A stretch of 64,000 nucleotides of DNA, from the NCBI GenBank assembly GCA_033032865.1, contig JAWHQI010000521.1:124001-188000 (forward strand). Direction: 5' to 3'. The notes under the pieces were generated by a model, which saw only the letters and a list, made by a program, of their open reading frames with translations, had not been told where the DNA came from and ran no database searches. This stretch comes from Dactylorhiza incarnata. Taxonomy: Eukaryota > Streptophyta > Magnoliopsida > Asparagales > Orchidaceae. The number at the start of each line of letters is the position of its first letter. The stretch's first letter is position 1. A program made the translations under genes and the position numbers. This document shows, piece by piece, positions 1-9,300 of this stretch.

Positions 1-532
1 TCCGGCTCGCAGGGAATTCTTAAGGCCCAGGCGAGGCGAGCCCTGAAGCACGCCCGCGTGAAAACGGAAACCCGTGACGGATGAAAAACGTCTAAGTCCG
101 AGGGTAAAAAGCGAGGTCGTGGAGTAGGGCGTTCACAAAGCTTGCCGAGTCGGCCCTGGCCCGCGAAACACTTAGAAAATTTTGGTAACATGCATAAAAT
201 CATTAAGCCAGAAGGGCCCGCCGGTAGGACAGTCCACATGCATCGCTAAGTGAACGTCGTATTGGCGATGTGCGAGCGCGAGCCGGACTAAAGGCAAAAA
301 TGCATGGAGAAGTGAGCATGTTAACGCAAACGCGGCGATGTACGTCCGCGCGAGCACGAGTATAAGTGCACGTGCGAGCGACGAAATAAAAAGAAAATGA
401 CATTCAAGAGATACAAAAATTTCTATCATTGATCAAAAGGTGTTTACAGTCAACGGCGAACTCGCCGATCAAAACAAAAATTTCTACACTTTGAAAAATC
501 AAAAGGGTGGAGGTTGCCCGCTGAAGGCCTGC
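1..532. other. Non-coding end of the Tat element's antisense region
   Basis: No convincing coding sequence. The stretch is rich in GCGAG/CTCGC words (for example GCGAGGCGAGCC near 32-43) and becomes AT-richer from 350 to 520. It lies downstream of the stop of the antisense gene (533-535) and probably holds its 3' UTR and the link to pol outside the window. Confidence 0.4.
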
Positions 533-2487
533 TCACTCGCTCTCGCGATCCTCTGCCTCGGAGATCGGCGCGAACAGGTCAGGGACGACGTCTTCCGCAG
601 TGAACTCCAGGGCGTCGGGAACGATCATGTACGCCCCTTTGAGGGTATCGAGAACGAGTTCGGCGATCTCCATCGACCTTTTGCGATCGGCTTCCTTTTC
701 CTCTCGCGACTGGCCGCGAGCCTCAGCTCGCGGAGGAGGGGGGAAGTGCCGCTAGGGTCAAGTCGCGAACGTGGGCTCCGAGATAGGCGTTCTGCTTCTC
801 CAGGTCGGAGATCCTCTCGTTTAATTTGCTCACGCCCTCGGCATCCTGCAAAAAGGGAAATTAACAAAGGCAAGACAAAGCGAGGCGGTAAGAGATTTTG
901 GCGGATACCACTTACCAGGCCACCCTGAAGGCTGGCGAGGAGGCCCTCAGACAAAGCCTCTTTTCCCTTAAGTTCCGCGATCTCGCCAGCGGATTTCCGG
1001 AGCTCAACGTTGAGCTCCTTGATTTCCTTATCCGCAGTGAAGTAGCGGCGACCCACCATATGGGCAAGCTCCATCGCCCGGAACTGGGCCCGCATGGCCT
1101 CATATACCAGTCCTTTCTGTGTAAAGGCCCTGAAGAGGGAGGATTCTTCGCGGCCGTAGAGCCCGAAGGCGAGGGCGAATGCCTCGCCTCCAACTTTGTC
1201 ACCCTCCACCCAGGAAGGGAGGAGGGAGGAGCAGACGACCTTATTCTGATCAGGGTCCCACGCGAGCACCGGCTCGCCAATTGCGTCTGGGAGCTTCATG
1301 TCGAGCCCGAAATTTGTATGGCTCGTCGGATTGGGCTTGCCGCCCGCCTCCTCTGGCTCGCCACCCTCTTTGGCGGGCTCCTGATTTGCTGGAGGAGAAA
1401 GAGGGGTCTCCGGCTCGGAGAGATCCACGACCTCTTTATCCTTGAGTGCGGGGGGGGGGGGGGGGGGGGATCTTCTTGGTCTTTTTCGCCAACCCCTGCG
1501 AGGCGGGCCGGCGTAGAGGAAGAGGACGCTTCTTTCCCGATGAAGAGCTCGGGAGTTCGCGGAAAGCCTCGGCAGCCACGCTCGCGAGCGGGCCAGAGGT
1601 AAGGGAGGAGGAAGGCGCGTACGGGGGATTGACCGGAAGATCGCGCTCTCCTGCACAGGTGACTAAGAGCGTTAATTAACAGAAGGAAGGGGAGTGTTGA
1701 GATTTGCGAGCGTGAGTCAGACCTTCTCCTGGGGGAACATGCGTCAGCGAGTCCACCCGCTGCCGAAGGAAAGCGACCTCGAAATTCTTCCCATTGAGGT
1801 ATTGGTACAGACTCGCGTCGGCACCCCCTAGCGAAGCGGGAGGGCGGTAGTCGGCGTCATCTCGAGGGAGGGGAGTGTAGGAGATGTTGCCGAAGGGGCC
1901 CTTCACCAGGACGTATTTCTGCGTCCAATAGTGGGATTTGTTGACGGTCTCGCAGAGGGTGACGTGTTGGCTCGCGAAGTGAGCCGTCATGTCCCTGTAG
2001 GCACGGAAGGAAAACACCTTGCGGAAGACGAGAAGACTAAACTCAATCTTCTCGGCTCGCAAGTAGCTGGCGAACGCGACCATAACGGCGATCGCATTCG
2101 GCGTCAATTGGCTGAGTAGTACACCGAAGTATTTGAGTACCTAGAAGAATCCTTAAGGGTTAGAACACCGCTCGCGAGGCGAGCCAGGAGGAAGTATTAA
2201 GAACGTTCTTCGCTAGGCGAGTTCGAAAGATGTACCTGGCACACTTCGGGCCATATCGGGAGCCGCAACCCATTCTCAAAATGAGCAATGGGGATGGCGA
2301 GCTCGTCGGCAGGGGTATCGTTGATAATGTCCTTTTCAGTAGGGCAGCGGGCCACGAACCCTGGGTGTAAGTACTTGTCCACGGTGGTTAAGTACTCCTC
2401 TTTGGTGAGGTTGGCACAGAAGAAGGGGTTTTCGCGAAAGAGCACAGCGCACTTGGCCCGCCCTTCTATATCCGCGTCTGCGACCAT
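533..2487 (-). CDS. Spliced antisense gene with Transposase_28-like domain
   Basis: Four minus-strand exons fit together: 2236-2487, 1723-2140, 916-1650 and 533-845 (about 1.7 kb of coding sequence). The introns (2141-2235, 1651-1722, 846-915) all have GT..AG ends; the last donor is GTAAGT. Reading phase is kept across the three junctions. The first two exons carry the Transposase_28-like core: FENGLRLP, then after the intron LSQLTPNA. Exon three starts basic and proline-rich (a probable nuclear signal) and ends in helical, charged sequence. Exon four is coiled-coil-like with an acidic tail. Two defects are seen: a 20-base G/C run at 1450-1469 changes frame in exon three, and exon four needs one frameshift near a C run at about 740 to reach the stop at 533. 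The ATG at 2485-2487 is the first in frame. The protein's molecular role is not known to me. This is probably a decayed copy of a functional accessory gene. Confidence 0.6.
1450..1469. repeat. 20-base G homopolymer inside an antisense exon
   Basis: Twenty consecutive G on the plus strand (poly-proline codons on the minus strand). It separates two coding frames of the antisense gene, so it is either a real slippage frameshift or an error in the reported run length. Confidence 0.9.
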
Positions 2488-3025
2488 GGCGCCAATTGGC
2501 TGCGAGTCAGAGAATCCGCGAACGCGAGCTGTGCTTGGCGAGAGAGTCGGCAGAAGAGAAACGCGGAGGCAGAAGAGAAACGCGGAGGGAGAACAGTAAA
2601 TGCGGTGGTTGGAAAGTAAAGAGACCGGCTATTTATAGAAATGGAAAAGGCGGGAAGAAGTCGAAGCGCCGGTGTCTGCGGGTAGCGGATCCGCGCGATA
2701 ATTTTTCCGCCTCCAGGGATCCTATCCGCTCCCAGCGAGTTAACGTCTCGCCAAACTCTCTCCCGTTGGGCATCAGCGAGCTAGCGCTGGATAATGAAAT
2801 AAAGCGAAACGCGAGAACAGGACGCGATCGCGAGCGACAGAAGTATAAAAGTAACCGATAAGAGAGCGAGCCAGATATAGCAAAAGAAAAGATAATAAAA
2901 ATAGAAAATACTGGCTCGCAAGTGAGTCAAAAATATCATTATTACAGACTACTGAATTGTTTGTGACCCCTCCCTACGAAGGGGAGGGGGAGAAAAATAA
3001 AATGCAAACTGCGAAGAAAGAATTC
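2488..3025. other. Spacer between antisense genes
   Basis: No supported gene. It would contain the promoter and leader of the Transposase_28-like gene (minus strand) and the 3' end of the ORF at 3026-3448. A minus-strand CTCTGACTCGCAG just upstream of the 2487 ATG could be a 3' splice site for an untranslated first exon. Confidence 0.35.
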
Positions 3026-3448
3026 TTAATAGCGCAACCATTTCCAGCGACCGCGACCCCGTACACCAGAGCGAGGAGGGATTCGCGGGTAGTGATACTC
3101 GCGAAGCGACTGGGCCGCTTGGTTCGTCAGCTGCGTGTAATCTTCAATCCGAGCAATGTACACCCCGGGGGAGGTCACATCGTCGTGATCGACCGGCCGC
3201 GCCTCGGCAAGGATGCGCGCGTTTGCGTCCTCCATCGCAGCAAATCTTTCCCCACTCGCGAGCCGGTCCAACCGATTTTGTTCATGTAGATCCCGCAGCA
3301 GGGAAGTATGCATCTGGAATATCTCGGTGACCCGCCTCTTCATTTGCGTCGGATCGCCGGGGTCCCCCAAAAATTCCGCGACCTGACTCGGCGAGGGGGG
3401 TGGCGATATCTCCAACGCACCCTGCTCCGACTCGGTAGGCGGGGTCAT
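3026..3448 (-). CDS. Antisense ORF, 140 residues, unknown function
   Basis: An uninterrupted minus-strand ORF from ATG at 3448 to a stop at 3026, between the two spliced antisense genes of the same element. The N-terminus is proline/serine-rich. The middle (about residues 30-100) is charged and predicted helical, with repeated Leu/Arg spacing that could form a coiled coil. The C-terminus is basic and aromatic (RGRWKWLRY). A CTTCGCAG 3' splice-site-like sequence lies just upstream of the ATG, so it may be the last exon of a longer transcript. I do not recognise the family. Similar small ORFs accompany Transposase_28-like genes in Tat elements (general knowledge, not checked here). Confidence 0.45.
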   Translation of the reverse strand: MTPPTESEQGALEISPPPSPSQVAEFLGDPGDPTQMKRRVTEIFQMHTSLLRDLHEQNRLDRLASGERFAAMEDANARILAEARPVDHDDVTSPGVYIARIEDYTQLTNQAAQSLREYHYPRIPPRSGVRGRGRWKWLRY

Positions 3449-3508
3449 GGAATCACCTGCGAAGTAAAATCAGCAAGAAGGTGGAAAGCGACGCTCTATA
3501 GCTACGGT

Positions 3509-4258
3509 CTAACCTAGTGGGGGAATTTGAGTACTGGGCCGCTGGCGAGAGGCGCATGGTTGGCCTCGAAATGCTTCAACAAAGGCAGGGGTAACGGCCT
3601 TACCCAGACCGGAAGCGAACGCGGGTTTGGCAGTGAATCCGGGCTCGGCAATCAGCGTCCCTCCGGGGCTCCTTTGTCCCAGAATGCCGAATCTGGGAGT
3701 GATGATGGTCTGATTCGGCGGGGCCGGCGGGTCCGCGGGAGGAGGAACTCGCTCTTCCAGGTCCGCGAGAGGAGGAACTCGCTCCTCCAGGTTCGCGAGA
3801 GGGGGCACTGCACAGGGAGTAAGTGTGATTTGGCGAGCCAAGAAACATGAAGGAAGGCAAGGTAAATCACTCACCTCGTCGCGAAGGCGAGTCCCGCAGG
3901 TCGACGACCAGAGTATCAGCCCCGCCGGTGGAAGGGATGTGGGTCTCCGTGATTGTTTTCCCCCAAGGAATTCTCTCCCGGGGAAGCGTTCTGCGAGTGA
4001 AGAAACAATGTCGAGAGAGGAAGACATTACACCGGCAAACTTGACAGTAGTACCTGCGAGGCGAGCCCGTTATGGGAGGAAGGAGACGAAAAAGAGGACC
4101 TACCCTCGCCGGTCGAGCGCCGAACGGCCTTTGCCGTTTTGGTGGAGGACGGAAGCGGAGAGCGCTGCGGAGAAGCCCAAGAGGCGATGGCAGCGGCTTT
4201 CCCCTTCCGGGCCGCTTGCGAGGCCTTCAGGCGAGCCAGCATTTCGTCTTTCTTAGAC
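3509..4258 (-). CDS. Second spliced antisense gene, basic N-terminus, unknown function
   Basis: Minus-strand ATG at 4258 opens a basic, alanine-rich segment (MSKKDEMLARLKASQAARKG). The first exon appears to end at a CAG|GTACT donor near 4051. A middle exon follows and ends at a strong GTGAGT donor near 3875. The last exon starts after CCCTGTGCAG near 3813 and reads to a stop at 3509. The last exon contains a short internal repeat of a PPLA(N/D)LEERV unit, then a PP/PAPP linker. Joining the first and middle exons as drawn gives a frame mismatch of one base, so either a splice site is wrong or the copy has a frameshift. It is the most 5' of the antisense genes, next to the LTR. I do not recognise the product. 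Confidence 0.4.
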
Positions 4259-4259
4259 A

Positions 4260-5519
4260 TCGCGTTGGGGCTCGCGGCGAGTAAGAAAAGAGGGAGAAGG
4301 CTAAGAAAGTTTGAACGCCGGCCGGGGAGAGTGGTATTTGTAGTGGTGGCATGGACCCCACCAGAAGATTCGCGCCACGTCAGCAAAAAGTTGGCGAATA
4401 TCCGAGGTTGGATGATTCTTCGCGAGGCCCGGGTGGCCCCGCGAAGAGCGGGGATTGTGTACAACCCCGATATTCGCCAGGAGGCGAGCGGAGACTAAAG
4501 GATTGGAAGGCGAGAGGAATAAGATAGAAGGCGAGCCAGAGTCCCTGGACAGGATCGCAGGGAAGCGGGCGACGAGACTCTGGCCGACTGCTCATAGGGA
4601 GTGGGCGAGCTGGGTTCTCGCCAGCTGCTCGCAAGAAGGCGAGCAGGCCTGGACCTTTGTCACTCGCTCGCAAAAGCGAGTCAGGGGCAAAAGCCCGCTC
4701 GCAAGAAGCAGGCGAGCCGGGTATCCGGTATCTGCCGACCGCTCGCGAGGGAAATGGGAGAGCCAGATCCTCGCGGTCCGCTTACATTGATGTTCTAGGC
4801 AAGCCAGCTTCTTCACAAGTTCCGGTGTTCGACGAACGTCTTCCTGCGTTCGACGAACGTCACGCTTCAGCTCGACGAGCTTGTCTCAGCGGGAGAGCTC
4901 GCAGGAGGGAGTGCGAGGCCCGGCCTCGGCGGACGTCACCAGAAGGAGGGCGAGCGAGCCTTCGCAGAGCGCTTGCCTAGGGGGGGTTTTGCGAGCCATA
5001 CTCGCGAGGAGACTCGCGGGGGCTCTCGCGAGTAACCTTCTCGCGGGCCGCTTGCCCATGGGTTAGGGAGGCAAAATTACCCCACCGCCCCTGGTGGTCT
5101 GCAGTTAGCCTCTCCAAACAGCGGAGTTTGGCTGTTAGCAGGCCAAATTGGGGTGTGTTTAGTAAAACCAAAAGGCGGAATTCCGCTATTAGCAGGCCAC
5201 GGACAAAAAATTATAAATAGACCTTGAAGGTTACCTTGGGAGAGGATTCCAATCTCAGATCTCTGAGCTTCTTCCTCCTTTGGTTACTTTGGTTTAGCTC
5301 TCTAGCTCTCCAAGGTGCCTGAGTCTCAGCTTTGGCTTGGGAGGGGAAGCGCTCAACGATCTTCCGGGTTAGTGGAGAGACCTCCTCGCTGCGACTAAGG
5401 TCTTAGTCAAAGTTCCAAGTCTTCAGTCATTCCATTCCAAGAGATTAGTAAGGGCTAGCTGCCCCTCAACTCGTTGAGGGCCCGAGCTTCACAGGAGACC
5501 GAGAAATCGGTTTCAACAT
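4260..5519 (+). repeat. 3' LTR region of the Tat-type element (start unresolved)
   Basis: Contains the plus-strand TATA box at 5212, a pyrimidine-rich leader with the word CAGATCTCTGAG, and the LTR end ...TTTCAACA at 5519. The LTR start cannot be fixed because no second copy is in the window; a purine-rich stretch at 4483-4535 could hold the polypurine tract. On the minus strand the same DNA must supply the promoter of the antisense gene starting at 4258. It is very rich in CTCGCGAG-like palindromic words from 4610 to 5050. Confidence 0.5.
5212..5220 (+). promoter_or_regulatory. TATA box of the Tat-type LTR
   Basis: TATAAATAG preceded by an A-rich stretch, about 300 bases before the LTR end. 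This is typical of the U3/R boundary in a plant LTR and sets the element's orientation as plus. Confidence 0.65.
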
Positions 5520-5826
5520 TATGGATAGTCAAATAATGGTAAATATTGGATTCCATTGTCAACTGCTCCTATCGAAAATAGGAGTGATAACGGATTCGAG
5601 TCATAACACATGGTTTCCGTACGATTTTCCTGATCTAAATCAAACAGGTTTTACATGAATAAGAATTTTTTTAAGCATGCTCTATTCGAGACTGGTAGAA
5701 GAAGAATCAACTATGTATTGTTAAAAAAATAAGGGAAGCAGAACCAAGTCAAAACATCAAGGAACTTACTACCATTTTCGAAGAAACTGGAATTTCTTTT
5801 CCATTCCAGAGTTCATATATGTTTCC
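5520..5826 (+). pseudogene. Nuclear plastid DNA, part 1: plastid non-coding sequence
   Basis: The sequence strongly resembles a conserved plastid inverted-repeat spacer (words such as ATTCCATTGTCAACTGCTCC and CCGTACGATTTTCC; recognised from memory, exact spacer not certain, probably near the ycf2/trnL-CAA region). It is mutated relative to plastid sequence, with small deletions. It starts immediately after the LTR end at 5519. Confidence 0.55.
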
Positions 5827-6175
5827 CCTCTTATCTCTCGGGTTATGGAAGAAGGAAGCGAGAAGGAGGTATCAACAACAACTGGTTTTATTGCGGGACA
5901 TCTCATGATATTTATATCGATCTAATATCTGTTTGTACATCTAGCATTGGGCATACCACATACAATAATTGTTCGGGTTCTACCGTATCTATTTGTTTCA
6001 TTTCTTTTGGAACAATCACAAAAAAAAAATTATTATGGATCTACTACCAAAAAATTAATGTGTAATCTCAGTATTTAATGTGTATTCCTGAATAATTTAA
6101 TTTTACAATAATTCAACCATTTCATTTTACCAAGCTCTGCATTAGCCAGGTTAACAACTTAACATCGATTTGCCT
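5827..6175 (+). pseudogene. ycf1: Nuclear plastid DNA, part 2: ycf1 N-terminal fragment
   Basis: Translated in pieces on the plus strand this matches the N-terminal membrane region of plastid Ycf1/Tic214: the segments [27 protein letters not shown] and FHFFWNNHK are recognisable, followed by the conserved stretch around FQLFNHFIL. Frameshifts and stops (for example a TAA near 5924) make it a dead copy. In plastid genomes this segment is not adjacent to the sequence of part 1, so the insert is a fusion of two plastid pieces. AT content and the loss of frame show it has been in the nucleus for some time. Confidence 0.85.
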
Positions 6176-6484
6176 TTTCGGTTATATTTACTTTTTATGA
6201 TAAGGAAAAGTCGAGAAGACAAGGGAACCTATCAGAAGCCTTCATGTCATGGAACTATTAGACGATGATAGTTGATCCTTAAACAATCATAAAATACAAG
6301 CAAGTTTGTTTCAATATTTAATTATTTATATGTGAAACTGTGTTTACTGTGTTCAATACTAAATTAGTTCATTATAATCATATAATTATATGTTTATTGC
6401 ATAATTTATAAACATACATTGCTTGTACAATTTTATTTATTCACAAAAAAAGTGTATATATGAATACATTTATTTAAATATTAA
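6176..6484. other. AT-rich spacer
   Basis: No gene, RNA or clear repeat seen. AT-rich sequence between the plastid insert and a dispersed repeat. Confidence 0.5.
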
Positions 6485-6580
6485 AATCCGACATAGTAAA
6501 ACATTTTCAATATATCTCTCGCAATCCGACATCCCACATTTCAAACTCAAACCGACATTAGCCCGACACACGAGTCCCCG
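6485..6580 (+). repeat. Dispersed repeat rich in CCGACAT, copy 1
   Basis: About 95 bases with several CCGACAT words in AT-rich sequence. The same order of words (AATCCGACAT, ATATATC, CGCAATCCGACATCC, AAACC-CGACAT) recurs at about 47565-47655, so both are pieces of one dispersed element. The 47-kb copy lies next to a palindromic array built from the same word. Confidence 0.6.
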
Positions 6581-6600
6581 ATCGGCGATCGCTCGATCGA

Positions 6601-8210
6601 CGATCAGATCTCCCAATCCTTCTGAGCAGACTTCTTGACCACTTCTCTTGGATATCCTTTTTTGGCCTTCTTTCTGCTCCAAAGTCGCTCATTCTGGCTT
6701 CTTTAGAGGTGGAAACTACTTGCATGTCTAAGTAGTCCACATCATCAAGCATGTATGATTTTGTACTATCAAATATTAGGGATTTTCTCAACAATCTCTT
6801 ATTTGATGAGAACAGAGCTATATGAGATCGATGAAGGAACTTACATGAGAAGTAGTTCCAACTGCAGGGTTTGCTCCCAATGTTTCCTTTATTCCTCTCC
6901 ATGTTTCGAGATCCAAACCTGCACCTGTAACACACAGAAGATTCATGAGTATTCTTATTAGGGCGAAAAACATGTATAACCTTACTTAGGGTTCCATAGT
7001 GCAAATAGAGATTGCACATGAAAGAGAGTTTATGCAACATACTTTTTATAGAAAGTGTGATTCATAAGATTTTCAAGAAAAGAAGTAATATTCAGTCCTG
7101 GATGGATCTTTTCACCAAATTTTTAACCCTTGAAGGTGAACCTCACTCTGATACCACTTTCAGGGATTGGGATGTTGAATATTTTTGAGAAAGGAGGGAA
7201 TAGTCTCCTTGAATCACACTTTTATATTATCATTATATATAAGAAGAAAATTTCATCAGAGAAACAAAAACAAAAGAGAAGTGCATGCATCACAGACAAC
7301 ACAAAGACTTACAACGGTTCCCTAATAACGTCAGTGCACGTCCTCTCTTCCATGACCATGGGAGTTGCTGCCAATCCAGGCCGCGGAGCCTTTTCTAACT
7401 AGAGACTCAAGAACCCTATATAATCCTTTACATTGGAGATTTCAAAACCACTTTACTAATCTTTTAAATGGAGATTCAGTAACCCTTACTGAGAAATTTT
7501 CACTAGGAAACTCGCAAACTTTCACAGATCTTTTAGGGAGATCATGTAACTTTTACAGAGAGTGAAGAGAAGATGCAGAGGAGGTAAGAGGGGAGATAGT
7601 TGTCTCAAGAATGGAGATACACACTTTACATTTATAGGAAGAAGAGAGGAAAGAAGGAGAGGAGAGAGTAACACCCAAGAAGGTAGGGGTTTCTTTTTCA
7701 AAAACGGGAGAGTGCTCCACATTTAAGCACCTCTATTCTTCTCTCTCCATCTCCCTTGATCTTCAAGTCCTCGGAAGTATTTGTAGTTGTTTCATCTCCT
7801 CTATAACTTTAGCTCCAATCCCAATTAGATAGGAAGGTGCGCAGAAATCAGCTTCCACTTTTGACCTTTGCTTCGGTCGACGAACATTGAGCCTTGGTCG
7901 GTGAACATTAACTGCAGAGTCATCCTTTGATGAGCACGGATAGGAGGGAGGATCAGTCGACAAATGACGATCGGCGAGCAACGATCTTTAATCGATCGTT
8001 GACTGATGTATCAAAGAGAGGCGTTCTACTTCCCGATCAGCGATCAGGTACTCGGTCTTCGAACGAGTCGCCGATCAGATCTCTGAGTCGTTCTAAGCAA
8101 CCTTTTTGACAACTTCTCCTGGATAGCCTTCTTTTTTCTGCTTCGGGGTCGCTCCTCCTAGCTTCTTTAGAGGTGGAAACTACTTGCATGTCTAAGTAGT
8201 CTACATCATC
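6601..8210 (-). mobile_element. Remnant of a minus-strand LTR element
   Basis: 6601-6746 and 8072-8210 are diverged direct copies (shared CGATCAGATCTC..., CTTCTTTAGAGGTGGAAACTA..., ending ...CATCATC). Between them lies a sequence complementary to the initiator-Met primer site (CTCTGATACCA, 7146-7156) followed by TGTTGAAT at 7173. The simplest reading is a minus-strand element with its 5' LTR at about 7173-8210, a very short internal region (about 420 bases) and a truncated left LTR ending at 6746. No gag or pol domain is visible, which would fit a TRIM-like or internally deleted element. An overlapping minus ORF (6558-7040) spans internal DNA and LTR and is not a recognisable protein. Confidence 0.5.
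7146..7156 (-). promoter_or_regulatory. Primer binding site (initiator-Met tRNA type)
   Basis: The minus strand reads TGGTATCAGAG, the standard plant tRNA-iMet primer site. A 16-base gap separates it from the presumed LTR end at 7173, longer than usual. Confidence 0.6.
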
Positions 8211-8879
8211 TCAATAGCTCTTCAACTCACACCTACAGCATAACCACCATAATCAAAAATAATCTTTCAATGGTATTTTATGCAGAAATTATCAATTCGA
8301 AACTTCAAGGGACATAACTTTTGTGCTTATTAGGGTTTTGAAACACGGATGTTAGAGGAAAATTGATAATCATAAATAGATTAAATATTTAAGGAAAGTT
8401 CAAACATTGCACTCAAATAAAGCGTAGACTTAAAATTATGCAATCAAAATGAGCACTTAAGGTTAAATGCAAGTCTAAGGCTTACCCTGGTATCTTACTG
8501 CAGTGAGAAACTCTGATCCATTGAGGTACGAATGTTGCCGAAGAAAACTAGATCAAACATAGGATATTGTGTTGCGGTGGAGTTTGAAATAGGATGTGTT
8601 GTGTATGCGCATATGCGCAAGCGACTAGGAAGGAGCGTGGAAAGCTTAAAAGGATTTTTGAGATGGTTGTGGTAGGTAAGAGGAGCAGTAGAAGGTTGAT
8701 GGAGATAAGAGCGAAGAAAGAGAGTGGGGATAGTTGAATTCTAATATAGAAAGCCCACTGTAAAAGCCCATAAGGTCCATGATACAAAAACAACTCCCCA
8801 AAGAATGCACACATCCGCCTATCAACATATGTACCCTTAGGGCATTTCGATAATTGTGTGTATGACACTCCCTTAATGA
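8211..8879. other. Unassigned sequence, possible minus-strand LTR
   Basis: No coding domain. The stretch ends GTATGACA followed by CTCCC near 8870, which resembles an LTR end with an adjoining polypurine tract on the minus strand, but no partner copy is in the window. Confidence 0.3.
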
Positions 8880-9300
8880 GTCTTTTAGGCGGCGGCGGGA
8901 GGCAAGCGAAAGCGAGCACGGCGAGCGTGGAGGCAACGGCGGCGACCGGAAGGCGAGCGCATAGGGAGGCGAGCGTGACGGGAGGCGAGCGCGCCCAGAC
9001 GCGCGGAAGGGTTGTGCAGCCCCAAGACTGGGCATTGTTTTCAGCGCCCAATTAGGGCGCTGAAAACAACACCCAACTTGGGCGCTGACCAAGTCAGCGC
9101 CCATTGGGGCTGGCCACGCGGCATTTGCCGCGCACCCCGCGCGGCAGTGCCGCACGCGACGTTGGCGCACTGCGCAAGCGCGATGCTTGTGTGTTGCGTG
9201 CGCGGCGCTTGCGTGTATGGTGTGCATAGCGTGGCGCGGCTTGCGAGCATGCGCACTTTGCGCTCACGCGTGCTCCGACGTTTGTTTGTGAAACCAAACG
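8880..9300. other. GC-rich hairpin block
   Basis: An abrupt GC-rich island with reiterated GGCGAGCG and GGGCGCTGA words. Perfect inverted repeats: 9037-9067 (13-base arms, 5-base loop) and 9080-9102 (10-base arms, 3-base loop). ORFs crossing it on both strands look like products of the GC bias. It could be the U3 of an unidentified LTR. Confidence 0.5.

Larger units (their letters stand above)
1..5519 (+). mobile_element. 3' part of a Tat-lineage Ty3/gypsy retrotransposon with antisense genes
   Basis: The right end is an LTR read on the plus strand: a TATA box at 5212-5220, a transcribed-looking leader, and an end of the form ...TTTCAACA at 5519 with no primer binding site after it. It is therefore a 3' LTR, and the internal region lies to its left and runs off the window. 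The internal region carries spliced genes on the opposite strand, one with similarity to the plant 'putative gypsy type transposon' (Transposase_28) family. Additional antisense ORFs between pol and the 3' LTR are a described property of the Tat lineage. No pol domain is visible, and I did not find the target duplication. GCGAG/CTCGC words are very frequent throughout this block. Confidence 0.65.

Noticed and set aside
898..1602. Plus-strand ORF of 234 codons
   Set aside because: It is the complement of the spliced antisense gene (exon 916-1650), contains a poly-Gly run from the G homopolymer and shows no domain.
5827..6175. A functional plastid gene
   Set aside because: The ycf1 fragment is short, frameshifted and embedded in nuclear transposon DNA, so it is a nuclear plastid insertion.
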